Source of the DNA: Euzebya tangerina
Lineage (GTDB): Bacteria; Actinomycetota; Nitriliruptoria; Euzebyales; Euzebyaceae
Assembly (NCBI RefSeq): GCF_003074135.1
Contig: NZ_PPDK01000004.1
Coordinates: forward strand, 62,001-126,000
Length of the DNA stretch: 64,000 nt
Reading direction: 5' to 3'
Part shown: piece by piece, positions 1 to 8,842 of the stretch
Numbering within the stretch: position 1 is the stretch's first letter
Layout: each line of letters begins with the position of its first letter
Notes under the pieces: model-generated
The model's input: only the letters and a program-made list of their open reading frames with translations
Databases searched by the model: none
What the model was told of the DNA's origin: nothing
Program-made: the position numbers and the translations under genes

Positions 1-374
1 GGTCCGGTGGCGGGGCCTCCCTCGAACAGGACCGTCGTGGACCGTGCCTCCGTAGCGGTCGGTGTGGGCGTCGGGCTGCCGGTCGGAGTCGGCGTCGGAG
101 AGGGATCCTCCGTCGGTGTCGCAGACGCGGTCGGACTTGACGATGGCGTCGCTGCCGGTTCGTCCAACATGGGGTCCACCGGGGCGGGCCTTGGAGCCTC
201 TGTGATGGCCAAGACCGGGTTTGCCTCGTCCCGGTCAGGCTCCCCACCTCCCCCATCCAGCCACCGCGCGCCCAACACGCCGACACCGGCCAGGAAAAGC
301 AGACCGCAGACGCCCCAGACCACCAACTCGGTGGGGCGTTCGCGTAGCCGGCGGCCGCCTCCTCCTGATCTCAT
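1..374 (-). CDS. Pro/Thr-rich single-pass membrane protein, N-terminal part (runs off left edge)
   Basis: An open minus-strand frame begins at ATG 372-374 and has no stop before the window edge, so about 124 residues are visible. It has a short basic N-terminus (MRSGGGGRRLRERP), then a hydrophobic segment at about residues 20-36 (LVVWGVCGLLFLAGVGVLGA), then an acidic and Pro/Thr/Ser-rich stretch with many TPTP-type dipeptides. This is the layout of a membrane-anchored protein with an extracytoplasmic low-complexity linker; the functional domain would lie left of the window. The antisense frame rich in Val and Gly is only the complement of this linker. No function can be assigned. No clear ribosome-binding site precedes the start. 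Confidence 0.6.
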   Translation of the reverse strand, partial: MRSGGGGRRLRERPTELVVWGVCGLLFLAGVGVLGARWLDGGGGEPDRDEANPVLAITEAPRPAPVDPMLDEPAATPSSSPTASATPTEDPSPTPTPTGSPTPTPTATEARSTTVLFEGGPATG

Positions 375-1010
375 CTGCTGCTGTCCCCGATCCCCAGTCC
401 CCGACTACCGGCCGCTGAAGCCCAGAGAGTAGTCGCACCCGGACTGCCTCCGTCGAAGATATCCACAGCCGCAGGACGGGAGATCCATGACACAGCAGGC
501 CCGCAGGATCCGGAGGGCCAGGGCCCACCACAGGCCGGACCTAGCACCCGGCCCGCAGCAGTCAGGTACGGAGTGGGCGGGGCGACTGCAGCCAGCACGG
601 CTCAGACGCCTCGCTGCCCACCGCCCCGGGACCTGACCGCCCCGAAACCCGCGCTGGGCGTATCACCTCAGCCGTTCCGAGCGTCCCTGGCTCGGGCCTG
701 CGATGCCGGTCCAGCGAACACGGTTAGATGAATCGAGTTCAGTTGAGTGTTACACAACACTGCGTAAGAACGACCGGCCCGTGCACGGGCGGGCAAACAG
801 GCCGAACCTAGCCCAAGAACCAGGAAAACACTGCACGATTGGACACCTTGAAGCCCACACAGCCCACACATTCCGTGGTGTTTCAAGTACTACACGTGAG
901 GCCGAAGCTGTGCGCAGCAATCAGCCGATAGTTGACGCGAGGGTCTACGCAACGTAGTTTTGCCAGGCGTGGTTCTGAGGGGCCCGCACGCAGCTTGAGG
1001 GATTCGGGAA
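375..1010. other. Intergenic regulatory region with two palindromes
   Basis: This 636-bp stretch carries no convincing gene; the small frames in it lack ribosome sites and typical codon use. It separates two divergent genes. Visible elements are a dyad at 746-761 (AGTGTT-ACAC-AACACT), a perfect 12-bp palindrome at 778-789 (CCCGTGCACGGG) and a promoter at 932-960. The stretch 690-960 is less GC-rich than the surrounding coding DNA, as expected for a control region. The dyads are operator candidates only; no regulator can be named. Confidence 0.5.
932..960 (+). promoter_or_regulatory. Sigma-A-type promoter of the sugar transferase gene
   Basis: TTGACG (932-937) and TAGTTT (955-960) are separated by exactly 17 bp, close to the housekeeping actinobacterial consensus TTGACA-N17-TANNNT. 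The predicted RNA start near 967 gives a leader of about 44 nt before ATG 1011. A small inverted repeat CTACG-CAA-CGTAG (945-957) followed by four T overlaps the -10 element. Confidence 0.6.
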
Positions 1011-2498
1011 ATGATGCAGCAAAACGTGAACGACGTCGTGATCGACGTACGCGATGACGCCGGGGCGAAGCCGGCGCAGCAGGATGTCGCGCCGCGAATC
1101 CAGCCCTGGCTGGTTCGTGAGAGCGTCATGGGCGCCAAGATCGTCCTGATGATCGCCGACCTGGTCCTCCTCTTCGCCCTTGTGGCAGTGCTGGGCCAGA
1201 CCCTCTTCGGCCGGCCTCTGGCCGCCGGGAGCGTCGTCGACATGAACCCCGTCGCCGTCCTGGCCGGGGTGCTCGCCATGCCCTTCCTGTGGTCTCGCCT
1301 GGGGCTCTACCGCATCCGTCAGCGGGCCACGGCGTTCCGGCTGATCCGGAAGGGCTTCGTCGGCGGGGCCGGGATGATGCTCTGCCTCTTCACCCTGATG
1401 GTCGTCATGGACACCGCAGGCGTCTCTCGGCTCTTCCTGGCGCTGCTGGGGAGCGGCACCGCGGTGCTGCTGACGGTCAACCGCCTGGTCGTACGCAGCT
1501 ACCTGCGGCACCGCTTCGACCGCGACGCGAAGCAGACCCACGTGCTGCTGGTCGGCGACAACCTGGGAGCCGAGCAGTACCTCTCGACCTTGGAGATCCA
1601 CCCCGAGCTGGGTGTGAAGGCCATCGGGTCGGTCGGTCTCCGTCCGATCACCGGCCAGCCGCACCTCGGCGACATCCACGCGCTCGAGCGGATCCTGCGG
1701 GACAAGGTGGTCGACGAGGTCGTCATCTGCCTCCCCTTCGAGGAGTGGCCGCTGATCCGCGAGTGCGCCCGCACCGCCGAGCTCCAGGGCAAGACCGTCC
1801 GAATCCCCATGCTGCTCACCGAGGAGATGGAGTCGCGCAGCCGCATCGACCAACTCGGTGCCCTGCCGATGTTCTCGCTGATCAACACCCCGGACAGCCT
1901 GGTGATGAAGGGCCTCAAGCGGGCCCTGGACCTGGTCGGCGCCGGCTTCGGACTGCTCGTCACCGCGCCGCTCCTGCTCACCGCGGCGATCGGCATCAAG
2001 CTGACCGACGGCGGTCCGGTGTTCTTCAGCCAGGTGCGCGTCGGCCGCCACGGCCGGCAGTTCAACATCCTGAAGCTGCGCAGCATGCACGTCGGAGCTG
2101 AGACCCGACTGGACGAGCTACAACACCTGAACGAACGGCAGGGCTCGGCGTTCAAGCTCTCCGACGACCCACGGATCACCCCGATCGGGCGGTTCTTGCG
2201 GAAGACCAGCCTGGACGAGGTGCCGCAGTTCTGGAACATCATCCGCGGTGACATGTCGCTGGTGGGTCCCCGTCCGGCGCTGCCGAACGAGGTCGACACC
2301 TACGACGGTCGTCACCGCCGTCGGCTGTCGGTCAAGCCCGGCCTGACAGGGCTGTGGCAGGTCTCCGCCCGGCAGGACGCCTCCTTCGAGCGCTGGGTCG
2401 AGCTGGATCTGGACTACATCGACACCTGGTCGATGCAGTCCGACCTCAGGATCATGGCCCGGACCATCCCGGCCGTGGTGCGGGGTACCGGCACCTGA
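1011..2498 (+). CDS. Exopolysaccharide polyprenyl-phosphate sugar-1-phosphate transferase
   Basis: Length is 495 residues. It is a polyisoprenyl-phosphate hexose-1-phosphate transferase of the WcaJ/WbaP/CpsE type, which loads the first sugar phosphate onto undecaprenyl phosphate at the inner membrane. Four hydrophobic segments occupy about residues 44-157. They are followed by a Rossmann-like CoA-binding-type region (HVLLVGDNLG near 177-186) and a fifth hydrophobic segment near 305-328. The catalytic domain then carries GGPVFFSQVRVG, FNILKLRSM, KTSLDEVPQFWNI, GDMSLVGPRP and KPGLTGLWQVSARQD. Domain order and length are typical. GAGGG lies about nine bases before the start. The acceptor sugar cannot be read from sequence. 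Kinase, UDP-sugar dehydrogenase and epimerase genes about 12-16 kb away may act in the same envelope pathway. Confidence 0.9.
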   Translation: MMQQNVNDVVIDVRDDAGAKPAQQDVAPRIQPWLVRESVMGAKIVLMIADLVLLFALVAVLGQTLFGRPLAAGSVVDMNPVAVLAGVLAMPFLWSRLGLYRIRQRATAFRLIRKGFVGGAGMMLCLFTLMVVMDTAGVSRLFLALLGSGTAVLLTVNRLVVRSYLRHRFDRDAKQTHVLLVGDNLGAEQYLSTLEIHPELGVKAIGSVGLRPITGQPHLGDIHALERILRDKVVDEVVICLPFEEWPLIRECARTAELQGKTVRIPMLLTEEMESRSRIDQLGALPMFSLINTPDSLVMKGLKRALDLVGAGFGLLVTAPLLLTAAIGIKLTDGGPVFFSQVRVGRHGRQFNILKLRSMHVGAETRLDELQHLNERQGSAFKLSDDPRITPIGRFLRKTSLDEVPQFWNIIRGDMSLVGPRPALPNEVDTYDGRHRRRLSVKPGLTGLWQVSARQDASFERWVELDLDYIDTWSMQSDLRIMARTIPAVVRGTGT

Positions 2499-2560
2499 CC
2501 CAGCGCAGCCCCGGCGACGGCGAGCCCCTCCCGAGCGGCCGCACGCCGGACGACGTCACG

Positions 2561-4300
2561 GTGGCCGACATCGAGGCGGCCGGCCGAGTCGTCGGTGTCA
2601 CGACAACCGCGGCCGAGCGCGAGCAGATGGTTGGTGCGGTCACGGCTCTGCGCCAGGCCGCCTGGGCGCGACGGAGAGCCTTTCGACCGCCCAACGACCT
2701 GTCACCGGCCACGACGTTTGACCCTCGGCTCCCGGGGTTCATCATGCCAGGGGCAGTCGAGCAGGCCCACGACGCGACCGGGCAACCAGGACCGGCGACG
2801 CCGGCCGTCGACATCGAGGCGCTGTCCGAAGAGGACCTCGCGTACTCCCCCATCACGGTGCTCGCGCGGCTGATCGCCGGCGGCCAGCTCACCAGTCGTC
2901 GGCTGACCGAGATCTACCTCGACCGGATCGCTCGCCTGAGCCCCGACCTGCACTGCCTGGTCACCGTCACGGACGACCTCGCTCGTCGTCAAGCCGACGA
3001 GGCCGACCAGCTGACCGCCGAGGGCATCACCCGTGGCCCCCTCCACGGGATCCCCTACGTCGTGAAGGACCTGTTCGACACCGCGGGCATCACCACCGGC
3101 TGGGGTGCAGAGCCCTACCGCGGCCGTGTGCCGGACTCCGACGCCCACGTGGTGGAGCGTCTGCGGGAGGCCGGAGCGGTCTTGCTGGGCAAGGCCTCGC
3201 TCGGTGCGCTGGCCTACGGCGACCTGTGGTACGGCGGCATGACGCGCAACCCGTGGAACCTGAACGAGGGGTCCAGCGGGTCCAGTGCCGGGTCAGCCTC
3301 GGCCGTCGCCGCGGGGCTTTGCGCCTTCGGGATCGGGACCGAGACCCTGGGCTCGATCGTCTCCCCGAGCGACCGCTGTGGCACCACGGGCCTGCGACCG
3401 ACCTTCGGGCGGGTGTCCCGTCACGGCGCGATGGCGCTGTGCTGGACGATGGACAAGGTCGGTCCGATCTGCCGGACGGTCGGGGACACCGGACTGGTGC
3501 TCGAGGCGATCAACGGACACGACCCGCGGGACCGCAGCTCGATCGATGCGCCGTTCTCGGCACCTCGGGCAGCGGAGTCGAGCGGCAGCGGACCGGCCGA
3601 CATCACGATCGGCATCATCGCCGGCACGTTCGACCAGCCCACCGACAACCAGCCGACCGACGACCAGCCCACCGACGACCAGCCCGCTGAGGCCGATGAC
3701 GCAGCGGAGGAACACGCCAGCGAGGTGGACGTCCAGGCGCTCGCGGCGATCCGGCGGCTGGGGTACCAGGTCCGTGAGGTGACGCTGCCCGACCTGCCCT
3801 ACGACTCGCTGTACGCGCTGCTGCTGGCCGAAGCCGCGGCCGCGTTCGAGGAGCTGACCCTCTCGGGTGCCGATGACCAGCTGGCCTGGCAGACCGACAC
3901 GGGCTGGCCCAACCAGTTCCGGGCAGCGCGCCACCTCTCCGCCGTCGACCACGTCCAGCTGGACCGGCTGCGCCACGCCGTGATGCAGGCGCTGGACGAG
4001 CTGTTCTCCCAGGTCGACATCGTCATCGGTCCGCTGGCGGTGGGACCCATGCTGACGGCGACCAACATGACCGGCCATCCCTGCCTCCACCTGCGCGCCG
4101 GCTTCCGCGACCAGGCCACCCGGGCGCCCTACCACGTCGACGAGACCTGGGAGGACCCAGCCGCCGGACAGCTGTTCACGGTGCCAAGTGGCATCTCGTT
4201 GTGGGCAGGCCTGTTCGACGAGGCCCGGCTGCTGCGCGTCGGTCAGTCCCTGGAGGCCGAGCTGACGGTGTGGGACCGCCGGCCGGGCCACCTGGCATGA
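2561..4300 (+). CDS. Amidase signature family hydrolase
   Basis: From GTG 2561 the product has 579 residues. The frame is open further upstream but that part overlaps the sugar transferase, so the start is a choice; ATG 2627 is an alternative. The amidase Ser-cisSer-Lys triad is present: Lys in VVKDLFDTAG, the Ser-rich SSGSSAGSASA loop, and the nucleophile in ETLGSIVSPS, where families usually have TGGS. It is a GatA homologue but longer, with an N-terminal extension of about 85 residues. It also has an acidic insert holding three TDxQP repeats (3641-3685), probably a surface loop. The true gatCAB operon is elsewhere in the window, so this is likely a separate amide hydrolase of unknown substrate. 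Sixty-two bases separate it from the preceding gene. Confidence 0.8.
   Translation: MADIEAAGRVVGVTTTAAEREQMVGAVTALRQAAWARRRAFRPPNDLSPATTFDPRLPGFIMPGAVEQAHDATGQPGPATPAVDIEALSEEDLAYSPITVLARLIAGGQLTSRRLTEIYLDRIARLSPDLHCLVTVTDDLARRQADEADQLTAEGITRGPLHGIPYVVKDLFDTAGITTGWGAEPYRGRVPDSDAHVVERLREAGAVLLGKASLGALAYGDLWYGGMTRNPWNLNEGSSGSSAGSASAVAAGLCAFGIGTETLGSIVSPSDRCGTTGLRPTFGRVSRHGAMALCWTMDKVGPICRTVGDTGLVLEAINGHDPRDRSSIDAPFSAPRAAESSGSGPADITIGIIAGTFDQPTDNQPTDDQPTDDQPAEADDAAEEHASEVDVQALAAIRRLGYQVREVTLPDLPYDSLYALLLAEAAAAFEELTLSGADDQLAWQTDTGWPNQFRAARHLSAVDHVQLDRLRHAVMQALDELFSQVDIVIGPLAVGPMLTATNMTGHPCLHLRAGFRDQATRAPYHVDETWEDPAAGQLFTVPSGISLWAGLFDEARLLRVGQSLEAELTVWDRRPGHLA
3641..3685 (+). repeat. In-frame 15-bp tandem repeat in amidase gene
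   Basis: Three 15-bp units encode TDNQP, TDDQP and TDDQP, preceded by a partial unit (DQP). They are followed by an acidic AEADDAAEE stretch. The period is a multiple of three and lies in a predicted loop between conserved amidase blocks. Confidence 0.8.
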
Positions 4301-4321
4301 GGCCACGCCCGGCGCCGCATG

Positions 4322-4705
4322 TCAGACGTCCAGTGCCAACATCCACTGGACGCCGAACCGGTCGCTGACCATGCTGAACCCACCGTCGGAGGGGAAGATG
4401 ACCTGCCCGCCCTCCGACAGCTGCTCGTGCAGCTCCCGGTGACGCTCGACATCGTCGAGCCGCAGGAAGATCGAGATGGACGAGCCCACGGGTGTGCGGG
4501 CTGGATTGTCCGAGGCGCGAATCCGCAGCTCCCCGGCCACGACCTCGCTGTTGAAGATGAAGTCGGCCGCGTCGAGAGGCGACTCGATCGGCGCCTCGGC
4601 CATGGTGGTGAGGGTGGTGATCTCCCCGCCCAGGATCGACGCGTAGGCGGTCATGGCGTCACGGCAGGTCCCGGGAAAGGCGATGTAGGGGATGGCTGGC
4701 TGCAT
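4322..4705 (-). CDS. VOC family protein, PhnB-like glyoxalase fold
   Basis: Length is 127 residues, usual for single-domain PhnB/DUF1338-type vicinal-oxygen-chelate proteins. It opens with QPAIPYIAFPGTCRDAMTAYASILGGEI, the family's PYL-F-G-AM-FY-FG-E pattern. It then has ADFIFNSEVVAGELRIRASD and ends with GVQWMLALDV, matching the family's G-W-I ending. Function of these proteins is generally not known beyond the fold. AAGGA sits about eight bases before the ATG. It is divergent from the AraC-type regulator gene at 4846 with 140 bp between, so that regulator may control it; this is inference. Confidence 0.8.
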   Translation of the reverse strand: MQPAIPYIAFPGTCRDAMTAYASILGGEITTLTTMAEAPIESPLDAADFIFNSEVVAGELRIRASDNPARTPVGSSISIFLRLDDVERHRELHEQLSEGGQVIFPSDGGFSMVSDRFGVQWMLALDV

Positions 4706-4833
4706 GATCAGGGTCCTTCGGCTCTCGGGGTGGCGCCCCGCCCGCTGAGGGGCAGCGGGGTCGCTGACGACCCTAGGAACGGTCCGCTGCCAGCCGCTTG
4801 CCAGATCTTGCGCAGTCGCCCGACAGGGCTGGG

Positions 4834-4839
4834 TAGGCT
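4834..4839 (+). promoter_or_regulatory. -10 element, probable leaderless start of AraC-type gene
   Basis: TAGGCT ends 6 nt before ATG 4846, so the RNA would begin at or next to the start codon. No ribosome-binding site is visible. No good -35 hexamer is seen. Confidence 0.5.
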
Positions 4840-4845
4840 GCGCGG

Positions 4846-5745
4846 ATGTCGGAGGGACCGGTCACACCCGCGGCTCGGGCCGACTGGGCAGCCAGGACCG
4901 CAGAGGTGATGGCCCACGTCCGGGCGAACCTGGACGGCGACCTCTCGTTGGCCACCCTGGCGGCGGTTGCACGCTCCGCGCCCCACCACTTCCAGCGCAT
5001 CTTCACCGCGCTGGTTGGCGAGTCCCCGGCCTCGTTCGCCCGGCGGGCACGGGTCGAGCGCGCCGCGTACTTGATGATGGCCGCTCCCTCCCGCTCCCTG
5101 ACGCGGATCGCGGCCGACGTCGGGTTCGCCGGCTCGTCGGACTTCTCACGGTCCTTCCGCCTCCACTACGGGATCCCGCCCTCGGCGTGGGACCGACGCA
5201 CAGACCTGGCGGCAGACATACGGGCGCCACGACCACCGGTTCCCGACCCGCAGCAGCTGGCGGCGCTCGAGGCAGCCACACGTGTCATCCAGCTGCCCCG
5301 GACCACCCTGGCCGTGGTCCAGGCGCCGGGGATCATCGGGCTGGACGACATGCGAACCCCCTATGCGGCCCTGCTCGACTGGGCTCGATCAGCCGGGGTA
5401 GACCCGGATCAGCAGCAGCTGGTCGGCATGTCCTCCGATCACTACGTCGCGACGCCCACCGACCGGATCCACTACAGCTTCGGTCTCTCGGTCCCCGACG
5501 AGGTGGTCGTGCAGCCGCCCTTCAGCCGCAGGACGATCCCAGCGACGGCAGCCGTTGCCCTCCGATGTCGGGGGAGCCTGCAGGAGGTGGCTCAGGCCTG
5601 GGAGTTCCTGTACGGCCACTGGTTCCCGCACACCGGGCACGACCCGGCGGCGGTGCCGGCGATGAAGTGGTTCCACTCTCGGCCGGAGGAATCGGAGTGG
5701 CAGGTCTGGGACCTCGACTGCGTGATCGCGCTGACGCCGCCCTAG
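4846..5745 (+). CDS. AraC family transcriptional regulator with GyrI-like effector domain
   Basis: Length is 299 residues. The N-terminal half is a double helix-turn-helix AraC domain (about residues 22-120) with LATLAAVARSAPHHFQRIF in the first HTH and IAADVGFAGSSDFSRSFRLHYGIPPSAW in the second. The C-terminal half (about 140-299) is a GyrI/SOUL-like effector-binding fold of the Rob/SoxS-partner type, which usually senses small hydrophobic ligands. It is divergent from the VOC gene and likely regulates it or itself. The start ATG is supported by a TANNNT element 6 nt upstream. Its stop codon overlaps the stop of the convergent metalloprotease gene by 4 bp. Confidence 0.88.
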   Translation: MSEGPVTPAARADWAARTAEVMAHVRANLDGDLSLATLAAVARSAPHHFQRIFTALVGESPASFARRARVERAAYLMMAAPSRSLTRIAADVGFAGSSDFSRSFRLHYGIPPSAWDRRTDLAADIRAPRPPVPDPQQLAALEAATRVIQLPRTTLAVVQAPGIIGLDDMRTPYAALLDWARSAGVDPDQQQLVGMSSDHYVATPTDRIHYSFGLSVPDEVVVQPPFSRRTIPATAAVALRCRGSLQEVAQAWEFLYGHWFPHTGHDPAAVPAMKWFHSRPEESEWQVWDLDCVIALTPP

Positions 5746-8735
5746 CCAGAGCCGGCCACCATGGTCGCCGCTTCCCCGCAGGCCACCGGCCTGCCGACAC
5801 AGGTGACGCGGGCGTCTGGGGCCACCGAGCTCGACAGGAACGCGCGGGTGTCCTCGGGCACCAGATCCCCGCTCAGCATCACGATCGGTGCGTCCGTCCG
5901 GGCCGCGAGGGCCGCCAGGGTGAAGCCGGCCGCCCAACTCCCCGGAGCCTGCCCTTCGATCACGATGACCGACGTGGCCGGAGTGGCGGGTGTGAAGCCT
6001 CGGGCCGTCGCGATGGCAGTTGCCGTGGCGAACCGGTTGACGCCGCTGACGCGGCCGACATCGCGGACCAGCGAGCCCGCTTGCGCGGCAACCTCGTTCT
6101 GCACCGCGAAGGGCCCGCCCACGATTGTCAGGTCACCGACCTCAGTAGTCTCCAAGTGTGTCCGTGTGGTGCCCGACAGCACGTCGGTCTGGGTCAGCAG
6201 GACCGATCCCTGCACGCTGGCAGCCCACCCACCGAGCGCCAACGAGTCCGCAAAGGCCTGCGTCGGGTCCGTCGCCTCCGCCGTTGGGAACGCCCGGGAG
6301 AGGAACGCGGGGGGAGGAGGGTCGGCGGGCAATTGGGCGTCTGCCTGGTTGGTCGACACAGCCGCCTCATCCTGGACGAGTTCGGCGATGGCCGCCGCGG
6401 TCTCGAGCCGGGAGGGTCCGAAGGTCCGCTCGACGCGCAGGCCGGCCGCGGTCAGCGACGCCTCCACCGTGGCCGAGATGGCGGCCTCGCCACCCAGGAT
6501 CCGGACCGTCCGAGCGCCAAGACGGGTGATTTCAGCCAGGACCTCGTCCTCGAGCTGCGCAGGATCGTTCAGCAGCAGCACCCGAGTGCCCTGCAGGGCA
6601 CCGGAGGCCAGAGCGTCGGCGAAGACCTCCTCGCTGGCCAGGAGCACCTCGGCGGGGCCGGCGCCGTCGGAGGGGACGGTGGCCCGACTGACCTGGATCG
6701 CGAGGTCGGAGTTGTCGCGTGCCTGCTGGGGTAGCGCGACCGTCAGCGGGGCGGCCTGCTCCTGGTTGCCCCGGCCGTCGCCGGACGGCTGCGGTGGGTC
6801 CTGGCCCGGCTGGCCGGTGGGCTGGTCATCGGGAGTCGGGTCGGGCTCCGGGCTCGGGTCCGGCGTCGGGTCCGGGTCGGGGCTCGGGTCTGGTGTCGGG
6901 GTCGGAGTCGGATCCGGGTCGGGACTCGGGTCCGGAGTCGGAGTCGCAGTCGGAGTCGGAGTCGGCGTCGGGGTCGGGGTCGGGGTCGGGGTGGGATCGG
7001 GGTCCGAGACCGGAGCCACCTCGATGACCACCGACGCGGCGTCGGTCCGGCCACCGTCGTCGGTCACCGTGACCGTGGCCGTGTAGCTGCCGGGACCCGT
7101 GTAGGTGTGGGTCTGGGTGGCAGCCGGACCGGCACCGCCGGCCGAGGTGCCGTCGCCGAAGTCCCACTCGTAGCTCAGCGGCCCATCCTCCGGGTCATCT
7201 GAGCCCTCCGCCGAGAACAGGACCGTCAGCGGTGCCTGACCGGAGGTCGAGGTGGCGGACACCTGAGCTGTTGGCGCCTGGTTACCCGTGTCCGTGGGCA
7301 TCGTCGCCGAGAGGGTGTACGGGCCGAGCGAGCCGTAGCTCGAGTACCCGTTTCCGGTGGCCTCACCATCACCCGCTCCCCGCACCGACAGGGTGTACGT
7401 CCCGGCCTCGACGACGGCCGTGATCGTGGCGTCCAGACCCTCGGCCTCCTGCCGATTGCGTCGAACCATGTCCGGGTCGCTGGCCGCGATCTCGTCCCCG
7501 TCCTCGTCGTGCAGTTCGAGCCGGATGTCCAGGTTCGGGCCCACACCACTCGGCTGCGCGACGATGGTCATCTCGCCCGCGTCGGCCGTCACCGTGAAGA
7601 CGTCGACGTCGTCGGTGCCGATCCGTCCCTCCGCCTCGATGACGGGACCGGCCCCCAGCGAGGTCGCGGCCGCCGCGGTGTCGCCGTGATCATCAGCCAG
7701 CGGGGGGATGCCGCCAGCAGCCATCACGGCCAGGTCGTCCTGGGTGTTGGTGGCGTCGGAGTACTCCCCCTGGCTCCACTGGGTCACCGGATGGGAGTAG
7801 CCGGCTCCCATGATCGGTGCCCATCCGTCGGCGCCGCGGTAGTACTCGTTGTTCCGGCCGTCGTGGAACAGACCGAGGTTGTGGCCGACTTCGTGGCTGG
7901 TTGCCTCGGCGACGCCCTTGGCCCCGGCCCCCGTCCCTGCCGTGTAGACGAATGCGGGCTGGTAGTAGTCGTGAGACCAGCGTTCGTCGAACACGTCCAC
8001 GTAGGCGACGCCGCCGCAGCCACTGGGACACTCCCGCGTCGGTCCGGAGCTGATCAACGCCCGCGTGCCGTACTGTTCGTCTGCGATGCCCGAGCGGTTG
8101 ATGGCGTCGTAGCCGGGGTCCTCCGTGGTGACGTCGACATCGAACGGGGCGAAGTCCTCGGCCACCATGCGCCAGATGTCCTGGATCCGGGTCAACTCGG
8201 GGTCACTGAAGGCGCTCGCGTCGCCGTCGCTGTCGTAGGGCTCGGCGTCGTACGGCTCGTCCCCACCGTCGCTGGTGCGGGTCCAGGCGGAGTTCTCGAT
8301 GCGGTGGCCGTCGAAGTCCAGGTAGATCACCCGGTCCGAGCCCGGCCGGGAGTGCAGCCGGAACGTCTCGGCCAGCGGGAACCGGCCGCCCGCTTCCGGG
8401 CCATCGAACGGACCGACCTGGGCTGAGCTGGCCTCGTCCGGTCCGTCGAAGCTGTGGGCGTCGGCGACCGACGGCTCGACGAAGAGCAGGCGTCCGTCCG
8501 CATCGACCTGCAGTGCCGAGTCCGAGCGCAGCTGCTCGATCAGCTCGAGCGTGGAGAGGTCGTACTCGGCAGCCACGCTGGAGAGCTCCGGTCCGAGGAG
8601 GGCGACGGCCTCCTCACCTCGAAGGGCGCCCGGAAGTACCTCGGGGTCCTGAAGGCCAGAGCCCTCCGCCGCGGCCGGCACGACCGCGAGCACGACAACA
8701 ATCAACAGACCAAGGGTGACTACGGCATGACGCAT
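5742..8735 (-). CDS. Secreted zinc metalloprotease with PPC, PKD and cell-wall-binding repeats
   Basis: Length is 997 residues. A signal peptide ends near residue 23 (VVVLAVVPAAA). The metzincin zinc site HEVGHNLGLFH lies at 281-291, with a Met-turn-like PIMGAGY near 308. Residues about 345-480 resemble a bacterial pre-peptidase C-terminal domain (DVDVFTVTADAG). Residues about 487-573 form a PKD domain (YEWDFGDGT). A Pro-Thr/Asp-Pro linker spans about 578-650. The last 330 residues are cell-wall-binding repeat 2 units (PF04122 type), with pairs of VILGG/VGG and NRFATA-like motifs. It is presumably exported and tethered to the envelope. The linker is encoded by a low-complexity tract at 6790-7000. 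The substrate is unknown. The ATG has no strong ribosome site. Confidence 0.88.
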   Translation of the reverse strand: MRHAVVTLGLLIVVVLAVVPAAAEGSGLQDPEVLPGALRGEEAVALLGPELSSVAAEYDLSTLELIEQLRSDSALQVDADGRLLFVEPSVADAHSFDGPDEASSAQVGPFDGPEAGGRFPLAETFRLHSRPGSDRVIYLDFDGHRIENSAWTRTSDGGDEPYDAEPYDSDGDASAFSDPELTRIQDIWRMVAEDFAPFDVDVTTEDPGYDAINRSGIADEQYGTRALISSGPTRECPSGCGGVAYVDVFDERWSHDYYQPAFVYTAGTGAGAKGVAEATSHEVGHNLGLFHDGRNNEYYRGADGWAPIMGAGYSHPVTQWSQGEYSDATNTQDDLAVMAAGGIPPLADDHGDTAAAATSLGAGPVIEAEGRIGTDDVDVFTVTADAGEMTIVAQPSGVGPNLDIRLELHDEDGDEIAASDPDMVRRNRQEAEGLDATITAVVEAGTYTLSVRGAGDGEATGNGYSSYGSLGPYTLSATMPTDTGNQAPTAQVSATSTSGQAPLTVLFSAEGSDDPEDGPLSYEWDFGDGTSAGGAGPAATQTHTYTGPGSYTATVTVTDDGGRTDAASVVIEVAPVSDPDPTPTPTPTPTPTPTPTATPTPDPSPDPDPTPTPTPDPSPDPDPTPDPSPEPDPTPDDQPTGQPGQDPPQPSGDGRGNQEQAAPLTVALPQQARDNSDLAIQVSRATVPSDGAGPAEVLLASEEVFADALASGALQGTRVLLLNDPAQLEDEVLAEITRLGARTVRILGGEAAISATVEASLTAAGLRVERTFGPSRLETAAAIAELVQDEAAVSTNQADAQLPADPPPPAFLSRAFPTAEATDPTQAFADSLALGGWAASVQGSVLLTQTDVLSGTTRTHLETTEVGDLTIVGGPFAVQNEVAAQAGSLVRDVGRVSGVNRFATATAIATARGFTPATPATSVIVIEGQAPGSWAAGFTLAALAARTDAPIVMLSGDLVPEDTRAFLSSSVAPDARVTCVGRPVACGEAATMVAGSG

Positions 8736-8842
8736 TGCGATCTATGTCGGTGGTCCTCCTACCGGCCTGAAGTACCTTGTGTGGAAACCAACTACTCTCC
8801 GTGAGTGCCGATAGTGGCTGGGAAACGGGTAGGACTGGAGCC

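Noticed and set aside
2354-2560. Upstream part of the amidase frame
   Set aside because: It overlaps the sugar transferase in another frame and has no amidase similarity.
6719-7086. Long open frames of Ser/Gly/Val repeats opposite the metalloprotease linker
   Set aside because: They are the complement of the Pro/Thr/Asp linker codons. They have no start signals or domain, and the minus-strand gene is well supported.
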